DNA of 64,000 nucleotides. Source: Billgrantia azerbaijanica (GTDB taxonomy: Bacteria > Pseudomonadota > Gammaproteobacteria > Pseudomonadales > Halomonadaceae). The notes beneath the pieces were generated by a model. The model ran no database searches, was not told the DNA's origin, and saw nothing but the letters and a program-made list of their open reading frames with translations. Positions 32,475 to 40,914 of the stretch are shown in pieces. The position numbers were made by a program, and so were the translations under genes. Where the stretch lies: positions 124,001 to 188,000 of the forward strand of contig SBLD01000005.1 of NCBI GenBank assembly GCA_004551485.1. The letters are read 5' to 3'. Numbering within the stretch: the stretch's first letter is position 1; each line of letters starts with the position of its first letter.

Positions 32475-32537
32475 GGGGGCGGCTGGCTGAAAACGGGGTG
32501 CGGCATTCTAGCATGCGCCCCGCACAGGGAGCGGCGG

Positions 32538-33272
32538 TCACTCAAACAGCGTCTCCGGCACCCACAGCCGCCCCTCGCGCCGCCAGTGGCGCACCAGCGC
32601 CGGCACGCCCTCGCCGGCGGGTCGGTCGAGGCGCACCACGCCGGGCGGTGCCAGGGCGTGGGCCTCGGGATCGACCAGCACGCAGGGCGTGTCGAGCGGC
32701 ACGTACTCGAGCAGCGACGCTGCCGGCATCACCGCCAGCGAGGTGCCCACCACCAGCAGCAGGTCGGCCGTGGCGGCGATGTCGCACGCCTCGCCGAAGC
32801 GCGGCACGCTCTCGCCGAACCACACCACGTCCGGGCGCAGCTGGCTGCCCTTGTCGCACACATCGCCCAGGCGGATGCCGCCGCGCCGCAGCGGGTAGCG
32901 CAGGCGCGGGTCGACCGAGGAGCGCGCCTGGAGAATCTCGCCGTGCAGGTGCAGCACGTCGCGCGAGCCGGCACGTTCGTGCAGGTCGTCGATGTTCTGG
33001 GTGATGATGCTGACCCGAAAGCCCGGCGTCTCGAGCGCCGCCAGCGCCCGGTGGGCGGCATTGGGACGAGCCCGGCGCACCTGGTCGCGGCGGGCATCGT
33101 AGAAGCGCAGCACGCGCTCGGGGTCGCGGGTCCAGGCCTCCGGTGTGGCGACCGCCTCGATGGGGTGGTCGGCCCACAGGCCGTCGCTGGCACGGAAGGT
33201 CTGGATGCCACTCTCGGCGCTGATGCCGGCGCCGGAGAGCACCACCAGATGGGGACGCCGGGACTCCTCCAC
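32538..33272 (-). CDS. cobB: NAD-dependent protein deacylase, sirtuin without zinc cysteines
   Basis: A 244-residue Sir2 enzyme. GAGISAESGIQTFR, TQNIDDLHERAG, the catalytic His in LHLHGEI, VVWFGES and VVGTSLAVMPAA are present. FYDARRDQVR carries the Tyr/Arg pair typical of desuccinylase-type sirtuins. The four-cysteine zinc module normally between HGE and VVWFGE is missing, with a single cysteine there. The start is GTG 33272, preceded by GAGGAG with seven bases spacing. The symbol is by family only. Confidence 0.85.
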   Translation of the reverse strand: MEESRRPHLVVLSGAGISAESGIQTFRASDGLWADHPIEAVATPEAWTRDPERVLRFYDARRDQVRRARPNAAHRALAALETPGFRVSIITQNIDDLHERAGSRDVLHLHGEILQARSSVDPRLRYPLRRGGIRLGDVCDKGSQLRPDVVWFGESVPRFGEACDIAATADLLLVVGTSLAVMPAASLLEYVPLDTPCVLVDPEAHALAPPGVVRLDRPAGEGVPALVRHWRREGRLWVPETLFE

Positions 33273-33280
33273 TGCGCTCT

Positions 33281-33330
33281 CCTCGTCTTGCTTGGCCTCG
33301 TCTTGCCTCGTCCTGTCGTGTCGTGTCGTC
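33281..33330. repeat. Low-complexity repeat between aceK and the sirtuin gene
   Basis: Two copies of CCTCGTCTTGC (33281-33291 and 33296-33306) are followed by repeated TCGTG units (GTCGTGTCGTGTCGTC) up to the aceK stop. The tract includes the sirtuin Shine-Dalgarno region on the minus strand. Confidence 0.6.
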
Positions 33331-35088
33331 TCAGTAGACCAGGCCGTTGCCCTCGCTGGCGGCGAAGCGCTGCTTGTTGCGATAGGGGTAGACGTCGATC
33401 ACCCGGCCGTCGCGAATCGCCTGCTGCAGCCCCTGCCAGTAGTCGGCGTCGAGCAGCTCCGGATGCAGCTCGTAGAAGAGCTTGCGCAGGCGTACGTCGG
33501 CGAACAGGAAGGGGCCGAACTCCTCGGGGAAAATATCATTCGGCCCCACCGAGTACCAAGGCTCGTCGGCCAGCTCCTGCTCCGGGTAGAGAGGCTCGGG
33601 GATGTGGCGGAAGTTGCACTCGGTCAGGTAGCAGATCTCGTCGTAGTCGTAGAAGATCACCCGGCCATGGCGGGTCACCCCGAAGTTCTTGAGCAGCATG
33701 TCGCCGGGGAAGATGTTGGCCGCGGCGAGCTGCTTGATGGCGTTGCCGTAGTCCTTGAGCACGGCACGCGTCTCGGCCGCGTCGCACTGCTCCAGGTAGA
33801 GGTTGAGCGGGGTCATCATGCGCTCGGTGTAGCAGTGCTCGATGATCACCTTGTCGCCCTTGAGGTAGACGGTGGAGGGCGCGACGCGCAGCAGCTCCTC
33901 CAGGCACGCCGGGTCGAAGTGATCCTGGCGGGCGATGAAGTGGGAGAACTCCTGGGTGTCGGCCATGCGCCCGACGCGGTCATGGCGCTTGACCAGGCGG
34001 TACTTCTCGCGCACGTCCTCGCGGCTCATCTCCTTGGTGGGGTCGAAACGGTCCTTGATGATCTTGAACACGGTGCGAAACGACGGCAGCACGAACACCG
34101 CCATCACCATGCCGCGCACGCCGGGGGCGATGATGAAGCGGTCCTCGCGCTTGGCCACCTGGCGGTTGAGGGCGCGGAAGAACTCCGTCTTGCCGTGCTT
34201 GAAGAAGCCGATGGCGGCATACAGCTCGCCGGCGGGCTTGTCGGGCATCAGCTCGCGCAGGTAGTCGACGAACTCGCCCGGCACCTGCACCTCCACCTGG
34301 AAGTAGGCGCGGGTGAAGGAGAAGATGATCGACACCTCGTTGGGCTCGATCAGTACCGTGTCCAGGTGCAGCCCCTCGCTGGCCTCCTGCCGTTCGCCGT
34401 GCAGGATGGGCAGCACCAGCGGCACCTGCGTCCCGCCGCCGCGGATGCGTCCCACCAGGTAGGCTCCCTTGTTGCGGTAGAAGACGCTCTTGAGCAGCTC
34501 GACCTCGGCATCGGCGTCGTCGAGGATCGCCCCCGGCAGGTGGCCGCGCAGGAAGTCCCCGCCGAGGCCGGCGTCGCGCTCGAGGTCGTCGAAGGCGGTC
34601 TCGAAGGGCGCCTCCGCCAGCGCCCAGCGGATCGCCGCATCCCAGTCGCCGTACACCGTGAAACGCCGGCAGCGCTCGATCCCCGAGTGGTGGGCCGCCT
34701 TGCGCCGCGAGCTGTAGACGAACATCCAGTCGTTGCGGATATGGCGGTGATGAAAGATCGAGCAGAACAGCGAATTGAAGTAGGTCTCGGCGAGCTCGTA
34801 GTCGAGGCGCTGGCTGATCAGGTCCGAGTAATGGGTCTTGGCCTCGCGCCAGCACTCGCAGTGGGTGAGCTCCTCCTCGCTCAGGGTGCGTCTGAGCCGG
34901 TCCAGCGTCTCTCCCACCTTCTGCTCGTAGAGGTTGATGCGCTCCGCCGAGGCCTGCTGCGCCTCGCGCCAGGCGGCGTCGCGGAAGCGCCGGCTGGCAT
35001 CGGCGGTGATCGCCTTGAAGCGCGAGCGGTACTCGTCGAAGCCGTGGAGGATGGTGGCGGCGAGGCGATAGGCAGGCGACAGCTTCAT
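33331..35088 (-). CDS. aceK: Isocitrate dehydrogenase kinase/phosphatase
   Basis: A 585-residue bifunctional enzyme that phosphorylates and dephosphorylates isocitrate dehydrogenase to steer carbon between the TCA cycle and glyoxylate bypass. It starts MKLSPAYRLAATILHGFDEY. The ATP-binding region APGVRGMVMAVFVLPS and the metal/catalytic region FPGDMLLKNFGVTRHGRVIFYDYDEICYLTECNFR (short blocks) match the family. No aceA or aceB lies next to it here, unlike the E. coli aceBAK operon. Confidence 0.96.
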   Translation of the reverse strand: MKLSPAYRLAATILHGFDEYRSRFKAITADASRRFRDAAWREAQQASAERINLYEQKVGETLDRLRRTLSEEELTHCECWREAKTHYSDLISQRLDYELAETYFNSLFCSIFHHRHIRNDWMFVYSSRRKAAHHSGIERCRRFTVYGDWDAAIRWALAEAPFETAFDDLERDAGLGGDFLRGHLPGAILDDADAEVELLKSVFYRNKGAYLVGRIRGGGTQVPLVLPILHGERQEASEGLHLDTVLIEPNEVSIIFSFTRAYFQVEVQVPGEFVDYLRELMPDKPAGELYAAIGFFKHGKTEFFRALNRQVAKREDRFIIAPGVRGMVMAVFVLPSFRTVFKIIKDRFDPTKEMSREDVREKYRLVKRHDRVGRMADTQEFSHFIARQDHFDPACLEELLRVAPSTVYLKGDKVIIEHCYTERMMTPLNLYLEQCDAAETRAVLKDYGNAIKQLAAANIFPGDMLLKNFGVTRHGRVIFYDYDEICYLTECNFRHIPEPLYPEQELADEPWYSVGPNDIFPEEFGPFLFADVRLRKLFYELHPELLDADYWQGLQQAIRDGRVIDVYPYRNKQRFAASEGNGLVY

Positions 35089-35312
35089 GGCGGACTCCGG
35101 GCAGCGTGATCCCCCAGCATCGCGGATTTCGCCGTTGTCCGCGAGCCGACCATGGTGGATCAGCATGTAGTCATACGACAGGTCGAGCGGCGAAGGTCGG
35201 GCCGCGCGCCCCACCCGGGTCATCGTTTCATCACATTCCTGTCGTCGGCTCGTCACGCTCGGCGGGCACGCTCATCGATACAGCCCGCCATACCCTGCCG
35301 ACGAGGAAGCCC
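35089..35312. other. aceK-glycosyltransferase divergent intergenic region
   Basis: This 224-base gap must hold promoters for both divergent genes. I see no convincing -35/-10 pair, palindrome or RNA structure in it. GAGGAAG at 35303-35309 is the ribosome-binding site of the glycosyltransferase. Confidence 0.5.
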
Positions 35313-36476
35313 ATGCGTATCTGCCTGGTCAGCGAGACCTGGCCACCCGACATCAACGGCGTCGCCCACACCCTCAACCACCTGAGCGATGCCCTGCTCG
35401 CCCGTGGCGAGGCGCTGCAGCTGGTCCGTCCCATTCCGCGCCTGGCCAAGCATCGCCGACGGCTTCCCGGCATGCAGGCGGAGCTGCAGGTGCGCGGCCT
35501 GCCCATGCCGGGCTACCCGGAGGTGCGCATCGGCCTGCCCGCCGCACGCGGCCTGCGGCGCCTGTGGCAGGAGCAGCGCCCGGACGTGGTCTACCTGGCC
35601 ACCCAGGGCCCGCTCGGCTGGTCGGCCCGGCGCGTCGCCCGGCGCCTCGGTATCCCGGTCGTGGCCGGCTGGCACACCAACTTCGACCACTACTGCCACG
35701 CCTACGGCCTGCCCTGGCTGACCTCGGCCGTGCTCGCTGGCCTGCGGCGTTTCCACAACGGCTGCGCCGCCACCCTGGTGCCGACACACGCCCAGGCCGA
35801 GGCATTGACCGCCAAGGGGTTCACCGGCCTGGCGGTGATGGGGCGCGGCATCGACGGCGCACGCTTCTCGCCGCGCCATCGCGATGCGCTGCTGCGCGAG
35901 CAGTGGGGCGTCGGCGAGCACCAGCCCGTCGCGCTCTACGTGGGCCGCCTGGCCGCGGAGAAGAACCTCGCGCTGCTCGAGGCGAGCTTTCGCGCCCTGC
36001 TCGACGCCCGCCCCGACATGGCCTTGGTGGTCGTCGGCGACGGGCCATGGCGGGCGGCCCTGGAAAAGGCCCTGCCCGAGACCCACTTCACCGGCTTCCT
36101 GCCCCGCGAGGCGCTGGCACGCCACTACGCCAGCGCCGACATCTTCCTGTTTCCCTCGCTCTCCGAAACCTGGGGCAACGTGGTGCTGGAGGCGATGGCC
36201 AGCGGCCTGGCCGTGGTGGCCTACCGCCACGCCGCAGCCGCCGAGCTGATCGACCACGACCGCAACGGCCTGGCCATCCCCCCGGGCGACGAGAGCGCCT
36301 TCTGCACCGCGGCGGTCTCTCTCTGCCAGCACCCGGCCCGCTATGCCCGGCTGGGGCGCGCCGCCCGCCAACGCGCCCTGGAGTATCGCTGGCCGGCCAT
36401 CGCCGATACCTTCCTCGCCGTTCTCGACCATGCCCGGGAGAGTGCCCATGAAACCACGCGCCCCTGCGGTATTTGA
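35313..36476 (+). CDS. Glycosyltransferase family 4/1, GDP-mannose alpha-mannosyltransferase-like
   Basis: A 387-residue GT-B glycosyltransferase. The amino domain starts MRICLVSETWPPDINGVAHTL. The nucleotide-sugar domain begins at VALYVGRLAAEKNLALL (about residue 208) and contains the E-x7-E motif (SETWGNVVLEAMASGLAVV). Similar proteins are annotated MgtA-type mannosyltransferases acting on lipid acceptors. The acceptor here is unknown. Its end overlaps the next gene, a PAP2 phosphatase, by 29 bases, so the two likely act together. Confidence 0.82.
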   Translation: MRICLVSETWPPDINGVAHTLNHLSDALLARGEALQLVRPIPRLAKHRRRLPGMQAELQVRGLPMPGYPEVRIGLPAARGLRRLWQEQRPDVVYLATQGPLGWSARRVARRLGIPVVAGWHTNFDHYCHAYGLPWLTSAVLAGLRRFHNGCAATLVPTHAQAEALTAKGFTGLAVMGRGIDGARFSPRHRDALLREQWGVGEHQPVALYVGRLAAEKNLALLEASFRALLDARPDMALVVVGDGPWRAALEKALPETHFTGFLPREALARHYASADIFLFPSLSETWGNVVLEAMASGLAVVAYRHAAAAELIDHDRNGLAIPPGDESAFCTAAVSLCQHPARYARLGRAARQRALEYRWPAIADTFLAVLDHARESAHETTRPCGI

Positions 36477-36990
36477 CCGCCTCGACCTGATCGAATGGCA
36501 ACTCTGCCAGCGTATCGCCCACTTCAGCCTCTACCGCCCCTGGCTTGCCACTCTGCGCACCGCCAGCAAGCTCGGCGACTGGCCGGTGTGGGTGGCAGTG
36601 ACCGCCGCCCAGCCCTGGCTGCATGACGAGGATGGGGTCGACTATCTCCTGCAGTACGTGGTGACGGCCAGCCTGGCCATCGTCGTCTACCGCCTGCTCA
36701 AGACCCGGCTGTGTCGCGAGCGCCCCTTCATCACCTTCGGCACGCGCATCGCCTGCCTCGAACCCGCCCGCGACCGTTACAGCTTCCCCAGCGGACATAC
36801 GATGCACGCGGTGCTGTTCTGCGCCCTCACCGCCAGCCACGCCCCCGGGCTCCTGCCGCTGCTGCTGCCCTTGGCGCTGCTGATCGCCGTGTCGCGGGTC
36901 GGCCTGGGGCTGCACTACGTCAGCGACGTCATCGCCGGCGGCACCATCGGCTACGCCTTCGCGGTTGCCAGCCTGGCATTGGCAGGCTAG
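36448..36990 (+). CDS. PAP2 family membrane phosphatase
   Basis: A 180-residue membrane-bound acid phosphatase. All three PAP2 motifs are visible: KTRLCRERPF, SFPSGHTMHAV and SRVGLGLHYVSD. There are about four to five membrane segments. GGGAG eight bases before ATG 36448 supports this start within the end of the glycosyltransferase gene. Substrates in the family are lipid phosphates or diphosphates. Confidence 0.88.
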   Translation: MKPRAPAVFDRLDLIEWQLCQRIAHFSLYRPWLATLRTASKLGDWPVWVAVTAAQPWLHDEDGVDYLLQYVVTASLAIVVYRLLKTRLCRERPFITFGTRIACLEPARDRYSFPSGHTMHAVLFCALTASHAPGLLPLLLPLALLIAVSRVGLGLHYVSDVIAGGTIGYAFAVASLALAG

Positions 36991-36994
36991 CCGC

Positions 36995-38029
36995 TCAGGC
37001 TACGTTCGCGCGCGGTATCGCCTCCCATGGCCCAGGCCGCGAAGCAGGCGATTCAGTACGCCTTCGGACCTGCGTGGCGGCGATCGTCACGAGCGGCTGA
37101 CCGTCGCCATCGAAGGCTTCCAGGCTCGTCAGCGCACCGCCCTGCAACGCCGGTCGTGACGCCTGCCACAGCCGCGCGACGGCCGTCATGTCCAGTCGCA
37201 GGGCACACGATTCGCCGGTCACGACGAGCCAGCGGCCACGACGCCGCAGCCGCGCGATGCGGCCGACGGCCGCCTGGCGGCAGCCCACGGTGGCCACGCT
37301 GATCGTCACGGGCACGCCCCAGTCGGCGGCCGCGGCGAGCCACACGGGCAACGCCTCGGCCGGCAAGGCATGGGTAAAATGCCCCTCGAGGAGCGCCAGG
37401 GCCTCGTGGCGCTCGAGACGGTAGCGACCCAGCAAGGCATCACGCGCGGCATCATCGACCGGCATCGCCCAGGCCGCGGCCAGACCGGGCACGGCCGGCA
37501 GCGGGCGCCGTGGCAGGGGGGAGAGCCGGGTAAAGGCGGGCGGGGTGGCGCTGCGCATGGCGACCAGCGCTCGCCAGCCGGCGGAGAGGACGCCGTTCCG
37601 GGGAGCACAGCCATGCACGTAGCGGCCATGCGGGTCGAAGAGCTGGAGGCGCCAGGGCGCCAGCGGCGCCTCACCGCGCACCAAGCACGCCCAGTGCCAG
37701 CGCCGCGGCTGCCAGCGCATGGCCAGGCGGTCGGCATCCAGGGCCGTCGCGCCTGCCACCACGGCCGGATAGCGCCCGGTCTGGGCGAGCCTGACCGGCG
37801 CCGAGCCGGTCACCACCCGGACGTCGCCCAGTTCGGCCAGATGATTGGCCAGCCGGCACGGCGCCATGGGCAGCGTCCAGACGTCCCGCCCCAGGCGAGA
37901 GGCCTGGACCTCGCCCTCGCTGATGCCCAAGCGCTCGGCGAGAGCCGAGGTCGACATCGCCAGGTGAGCCGCTTGCACGGCGTCGACGGCATCCAGGATG
38001 GCCTGCTGACGTGCGCTCGAGAACTCCAT
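36995..38029 (-). CDS. HemS/ChuS-like hemin-degrading or heme-trafficking protein, divergent
   Basis: A 344-residue protein, the usual HemS length, with the family's two-repeat plan. LAERLGISEGEVQASRLG and RLQLFDPHGRYVHG mark repeat one. WGVPVTISVATVGCRQ, RGRWLVVTGESCALRLDM and LTSLEAFDGDGQPL mark repeat two. Family members bind or cleave cytosolic heme. Several usually conserved stretches are altered (VFVGNxGCIQIH-like and LHLRED-like segments), so activity is uncertain. AAGGAG precedes ATG 38029. A strong Fur box lies upstream, but no hmuTUV or receptor gene is nearby. Confidence 0.75.
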   Translation of the reverse strand: MEFSSARQQAILDAVDAVQAAHLAMSTSALAERLGISEGEVQASRLGRDVWTLPMAPCRLANHLAELGDVRVVTGSAPVRLAQTGRYPAVVAGATALDADRLAMRWQPRRWHWACLVRGEAPLAPWRLQLFDPHGRYVHGCAPRNGVLSAGWRALVAMRSATPPAFTRLSPLPRRPLPAVPGLAAAWAMPVDDAARDALLGRYRLERHEALALLEGHFTHALPAEALPVWLAAAADWGVPVTISVATVGCRQAAVGRIARLRRRGRWLVVTGESCALRLDMTAVARLWQASRPALQGGALTSLEAFDGDGQPLVTIAATQVRRRTESPASRPGPWEAIPRANVA

Positions 38030-38094
38030 CCGTCTCTCCTTGGCGGCCAGGGGCGGCCGCTCGCTTCCGGTCGGGGGGAGGGGACACATCGATT

Positions 38095-38113
38095 AATGAT
38101 AAACATTATCATT
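38095..38113 (-). promoter_or_regulatory. Fur box upstream of the HemS-like gene
   Basis: AATGATAAACATTATCATT is a 19-base site made of perfect 8-base inverted arms AATGATAA/TTATCATT around ACA. It closely resembles the Fur consensus of repeated GATAAT units. It lies 66 bases before the HemS-like ATG, so iron repression is expected. Confidence 0.8.
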
Positions 38114-38170
38114 TGAATTGGCAAACGGCGCGACGCTCGCCGTCGGCGCTACGTCCAGATGACGAGCGAC

Positions 38171-39916
38171 TCAGTGCTCGGTACGCCGCCGGTCGACGAA
38201 GAGACTGTTGCCGGGGCGCTGCTTGGCCTGAGCCTTGAGTTCGGAGAGCTCGCTGGCGATGTCCAGGGCGTTGCCGCCCGTCCTGGCCGCGACGGGACGC
38301 GCAGCCAGCGACAGACTGACGATGGGGAAGAAGGTATCCTCCCCCCGGCGGTTCTCGAGGCGGATTCCGCCGGCCCGTCGGTCCTCGGCATCGTAGAAGT
38401 CGGGGGCGAGCGTGGCGAAGCCATCGAGGATACGCCGGCAGGTGTCACGCCAGCTCCCCGCCTCGAGCAGCAGCATGAAGTCGTCGCCGCCCACGTGACC
38501 GATGAAGTCCTCCTCGCCGGCCTGCGCCTGCAGCAGTTGGGCGACGGCAATGATCACCCGGTCACCGCGCGCATAGCCGTAGGCGTCGTTGAACGCCTTG
38601 AAGTTGTCCAGGTCGCAGTACACCGCCGTGAAGGGCGCGCCGCTCTCCAGCCAGCGGCTCAGCGTCTCGTTGATCAGAATATTGCCCGGCAGGCCCGTCA
38701 GCGGGTTGGCGTGGCGCGCCTGACGAACCTGGATGGCGGTGATCTCGCGCAGCAGGTCGACGATGTTGCCCATGCCCCGGTAGGCGCCCTCGCCATCGAC
38801 GATCACGAAATCCTCCTGCTGGGCGCCCTGGCCGTCGGTCACCTGCTGACTGAGCTTGGCCAGCGGCAGGTCCTCGGCCACCACCAGCGCCTGGCTGTCG
38901 GCCAGCTCGCGCACCCGGCGCTTGGTGTAGAGCGCGTGGCTGAACTGGTTGGTGAACAGCGTCAGGAAGGCGTTGCGCCGCACCACACCCAGCGGCCGGC
39001 CCTGCTCCACCACCGCCACGCAGCGCAGCTGCGGCTGGCGGCGGAAACGCTCGAGCAGCTCCAGCACGGGCAGCTCGGGGGCCACCGGCTCGATGGGGCG
39101 GGTTATGGCACAGGCGCAGTGCGCCTGCTCGCCGCACGGCGGGGCATGGGCGGGCAGTAGGTGCTCGACGTGGAGGGGCGGGCTCGCGCAGGGGCGCGCG
39201 AAGAAGTAGCCCTGCAGCAGCGAGAGTCCCCGGTCGAGCTCCCACAGGCAGCGATGCTCCTGCTCGGTCTCGATGCCCTCGGCGATCAGCCGGCAGTCGA
39301 GGCTGCGCGCCACGTCGAGAATCGAGCGCAGGAACTCGCGCTTCGCCGGCGCCTGGTCGATGCCGGCGACGAAGTGGCGATCGAGCTTGACGAAATCCGG
39401 GCGCAGCTCCGACCAGTGGCGCAGGCTGGAGTGACCGGCACCCAGGTCGTCGAGCGCCACCTGGAAGCCCATCTCGCGGTAGTGGGCCACGGCCTGGCGC
39501 ATCAGCGCGTAGTCGTGGATCGGCATGTGCTCGGTCAGCTCGATCACCACCCGGTTGGGGGCCAGGCCGGCCTCGTGCAGGAAACTCAGCGTCAGGCCCT
39601 CGCGGAAGTCGCGCTCGACGATGGTGGCGGGCATGACGTTGAGGAAGAGCCGCCCGGGCAGCCCCAGCGCCACGAAGCGCTGGATCGCCAGGCGCCGGCA
39701 CAGCAGGTCGAGCTCGACCAACAGGCCGGCCTGCATGGCCTCGTCGAAGAGGCGCACCGGCGAGTGCAGCGGCGAGCCCTCCGGCCCTCGCACCAGCGCC
39801 TCGTAGCCGTGGATCGCCTGCCGGCTCATGTCAACGATGGGCTGGAAGAACACCCTGAGCCGATCGCCCTCGAGGATCGCCCTGAGTGACTGCCGTTCCT
39901 GTTCCTCTACCATCAT
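38171..39916 (-). CDS. EAL-CBS-GGDEF c-di-GMP signalling protein
   Basis: About 581 residues. The amino-terminal EAL phosphodiesterase domain (about 10-245) keeps the catalytic set: YEALVRG, FLNVMPA, ELTEH, DDLGAG, KLDRHF, AEGIETE and LLQGYFFARP. A central pair of CBS-like segments (about 275-400) follows. The carboxyl GGDEF domain has G-G-D-D-F at 476-480 and lacks an RxxD I-site. A working phosphodiesterase is likely, and cyclase activity is possible. Starts at 39943 (ATG) or 39961 (GTG) are also open. 39916 has the best-spaced GGGG upstream. Confidence 0.85.
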   Translation of the reverse strand: MMVEEQERQSLRAILEGDRLRVFFQPIVDMSRQAIHGYEALVRGPEGSPLHSPVRLFDEAMQAGLLVELDLLCRRLAIQRFVALGLPGRLFLNVMPATIVERDFREGLTLSFLHEAGLAPNRVVIELTEHMPIHDYALMRQAVAHYREMGFQVALDDLGAGHSSLRHWSELRPDFVKLDRHFVAGIDQAPAKREFLRSILDVARSLDCRLIAEGIETEQEHRCLWELDRGLSLLQGYFFARPCASPPLHVEHLLPAHAPPCGEQAHCACAITRPIEPVAPELPVLELLERFRRQPQLRCVAVVEQGRPLGVVRRNAFLTLFTNQFSHALYTKRRVRELADSQALVVAEDLPLAKLSQQVTDGQGAQQEDFVIVDGEGAYRGMGNIVDLLREITAIQVRQARHANPLTGLPGNILINETLSRWLESGAPFTAVYCDLDNFKAFNDAYGYARGDRVIIAVAQLLQAQAGEEDFIGHVGGDDFMLLLEAGSWRDTCRRILDGFATLAPDFYDAEDRRAGGIRLENRRGEDTFFPIVSLSLAARPVAARTGGNALDIASELSELKAQAKQRPGNSLFVDRRRTEH

Positions 39917-40119
39917 CGCTAGCCCCGTGCGCAGCCTGATCATGCCCCAAGCGTGCGACACCGGCGTGACAGAAGCATGACAGCGCCGAGGCGAGCCGGG
40001 CGGGGCCGGCCTCCTTCACGCGCAAGCCGCGCGCGACGGCGCGACAATCACCGCGCAGGATGACAGCACCGCCCTCAGCGGCGACAATGGCCGGCCTTGC
40101 ATCGCATTCCGGGCCGGGC

Positions 40120-40914
40120 ATGTCGCAACCGCTACCCCTCCTGTATCAGGATGACCACCTCGTCGCCGTGCACAAACCCGCGGGGCTGCTGGTGCACCGT
40201 ACGGCGCTGGCACGTGGCGAGCGCGAGTTCCTGGTACAGCGACTGCGCGACCAGTTGGGTCGGCGCGTCTACCCGGTGCACCGCCTGGACCGCCCCACCT
40301 CGGGGGTGATGGTGTTCGCCCTCGACCCGGCGAGCGCCACGCGGCTCGGCGAAACGTTCACCGAACGCCGCGTCGACAAGCGCTACCTTGCCGTGGTGCG
40401 CGGCATCGGCCCCGAGCGCGAGCGGCTCGACTATGCGCTGCGCGAGGAGGACGGCCGCCGTCCCAAGGCGGAGATGCCGGCCCTGCCGGCGGTCACCGAC
40501 ATCCGCCGGCTCGACAGCGTGGAGCTGCCGGTGCAGGTGGACCGCTACCCCCAGGCCCGCTACTCGCTGATGGAGGCGCGCCCGCTCACCGGGCGCCGCC
40601 ACCAACTGCGCCGCCACCTGTCGCGGCGCGGCTACCCGATCATCGGCGATGCCAAGCACGGCAAGGGCAACCACAACCGCTTCTTCGCCGAGCGGCTCGA
40701 CTGCCCGCGCCTGCTGCTGGCCGCCGTGGGCCTGGCATTCGACCACCCCGTCGAGCCGCGGCGGCTGCTTTTGAGCTGTGCCCTGGACGCCACCATGGCT
40801 CGCCTGTTCGCACGCTTCGGCTGGGCCGGCCACCTGCCGGTGAACGACGCCCGCCTGAGCGAGGCCCCTGTCCCCGAATCCGCAAGCCGAGATCCCCTGA
40901 CCCCGTTGCCATGA
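40120..40914 (+). CDS. truC: tRNA pseudouridine-65 synthase TruC-like
   Basis: A 264-residue RluA-family pseudouridine synthase without an S4 domain. PLLYQDDHLVAVHKPAGLLVH, the catalytic aspartate in HRLDRPTSGVMVF and the carboxyl RPLTGRRHQLRRHLS are present. The DxTGRxHQxRxH variant and the HRTALARGE segment are typical of TruC. ATG 40120 was chosen because LPLLYQD normally follows within a few residues. It overlaps tcdA by four bases. Confidence 0.87.
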   Translation: MSQPLPLLYQDDHLVAVHKPAGLLVHRTALARGEREFLVQRLRDQLGRRVYPVHRLDRPTSGVMVFALDPASATRLGETFTERRVDKRYLAVVRGIGPERERLDYALREEDGRRPKAEMPALPAVTDIRRLDSVELPVQVDRYPQARYSLMEARPLTGRRHQLRRHLSRRGYPIIGDAKHGKGNHNRFFAERLDCPRLLLAAVGLAFDHPVEPRRLLLSCALDATMARLFARFGWAGHLPVNDARLSEAPVPESASRDPLTPLP

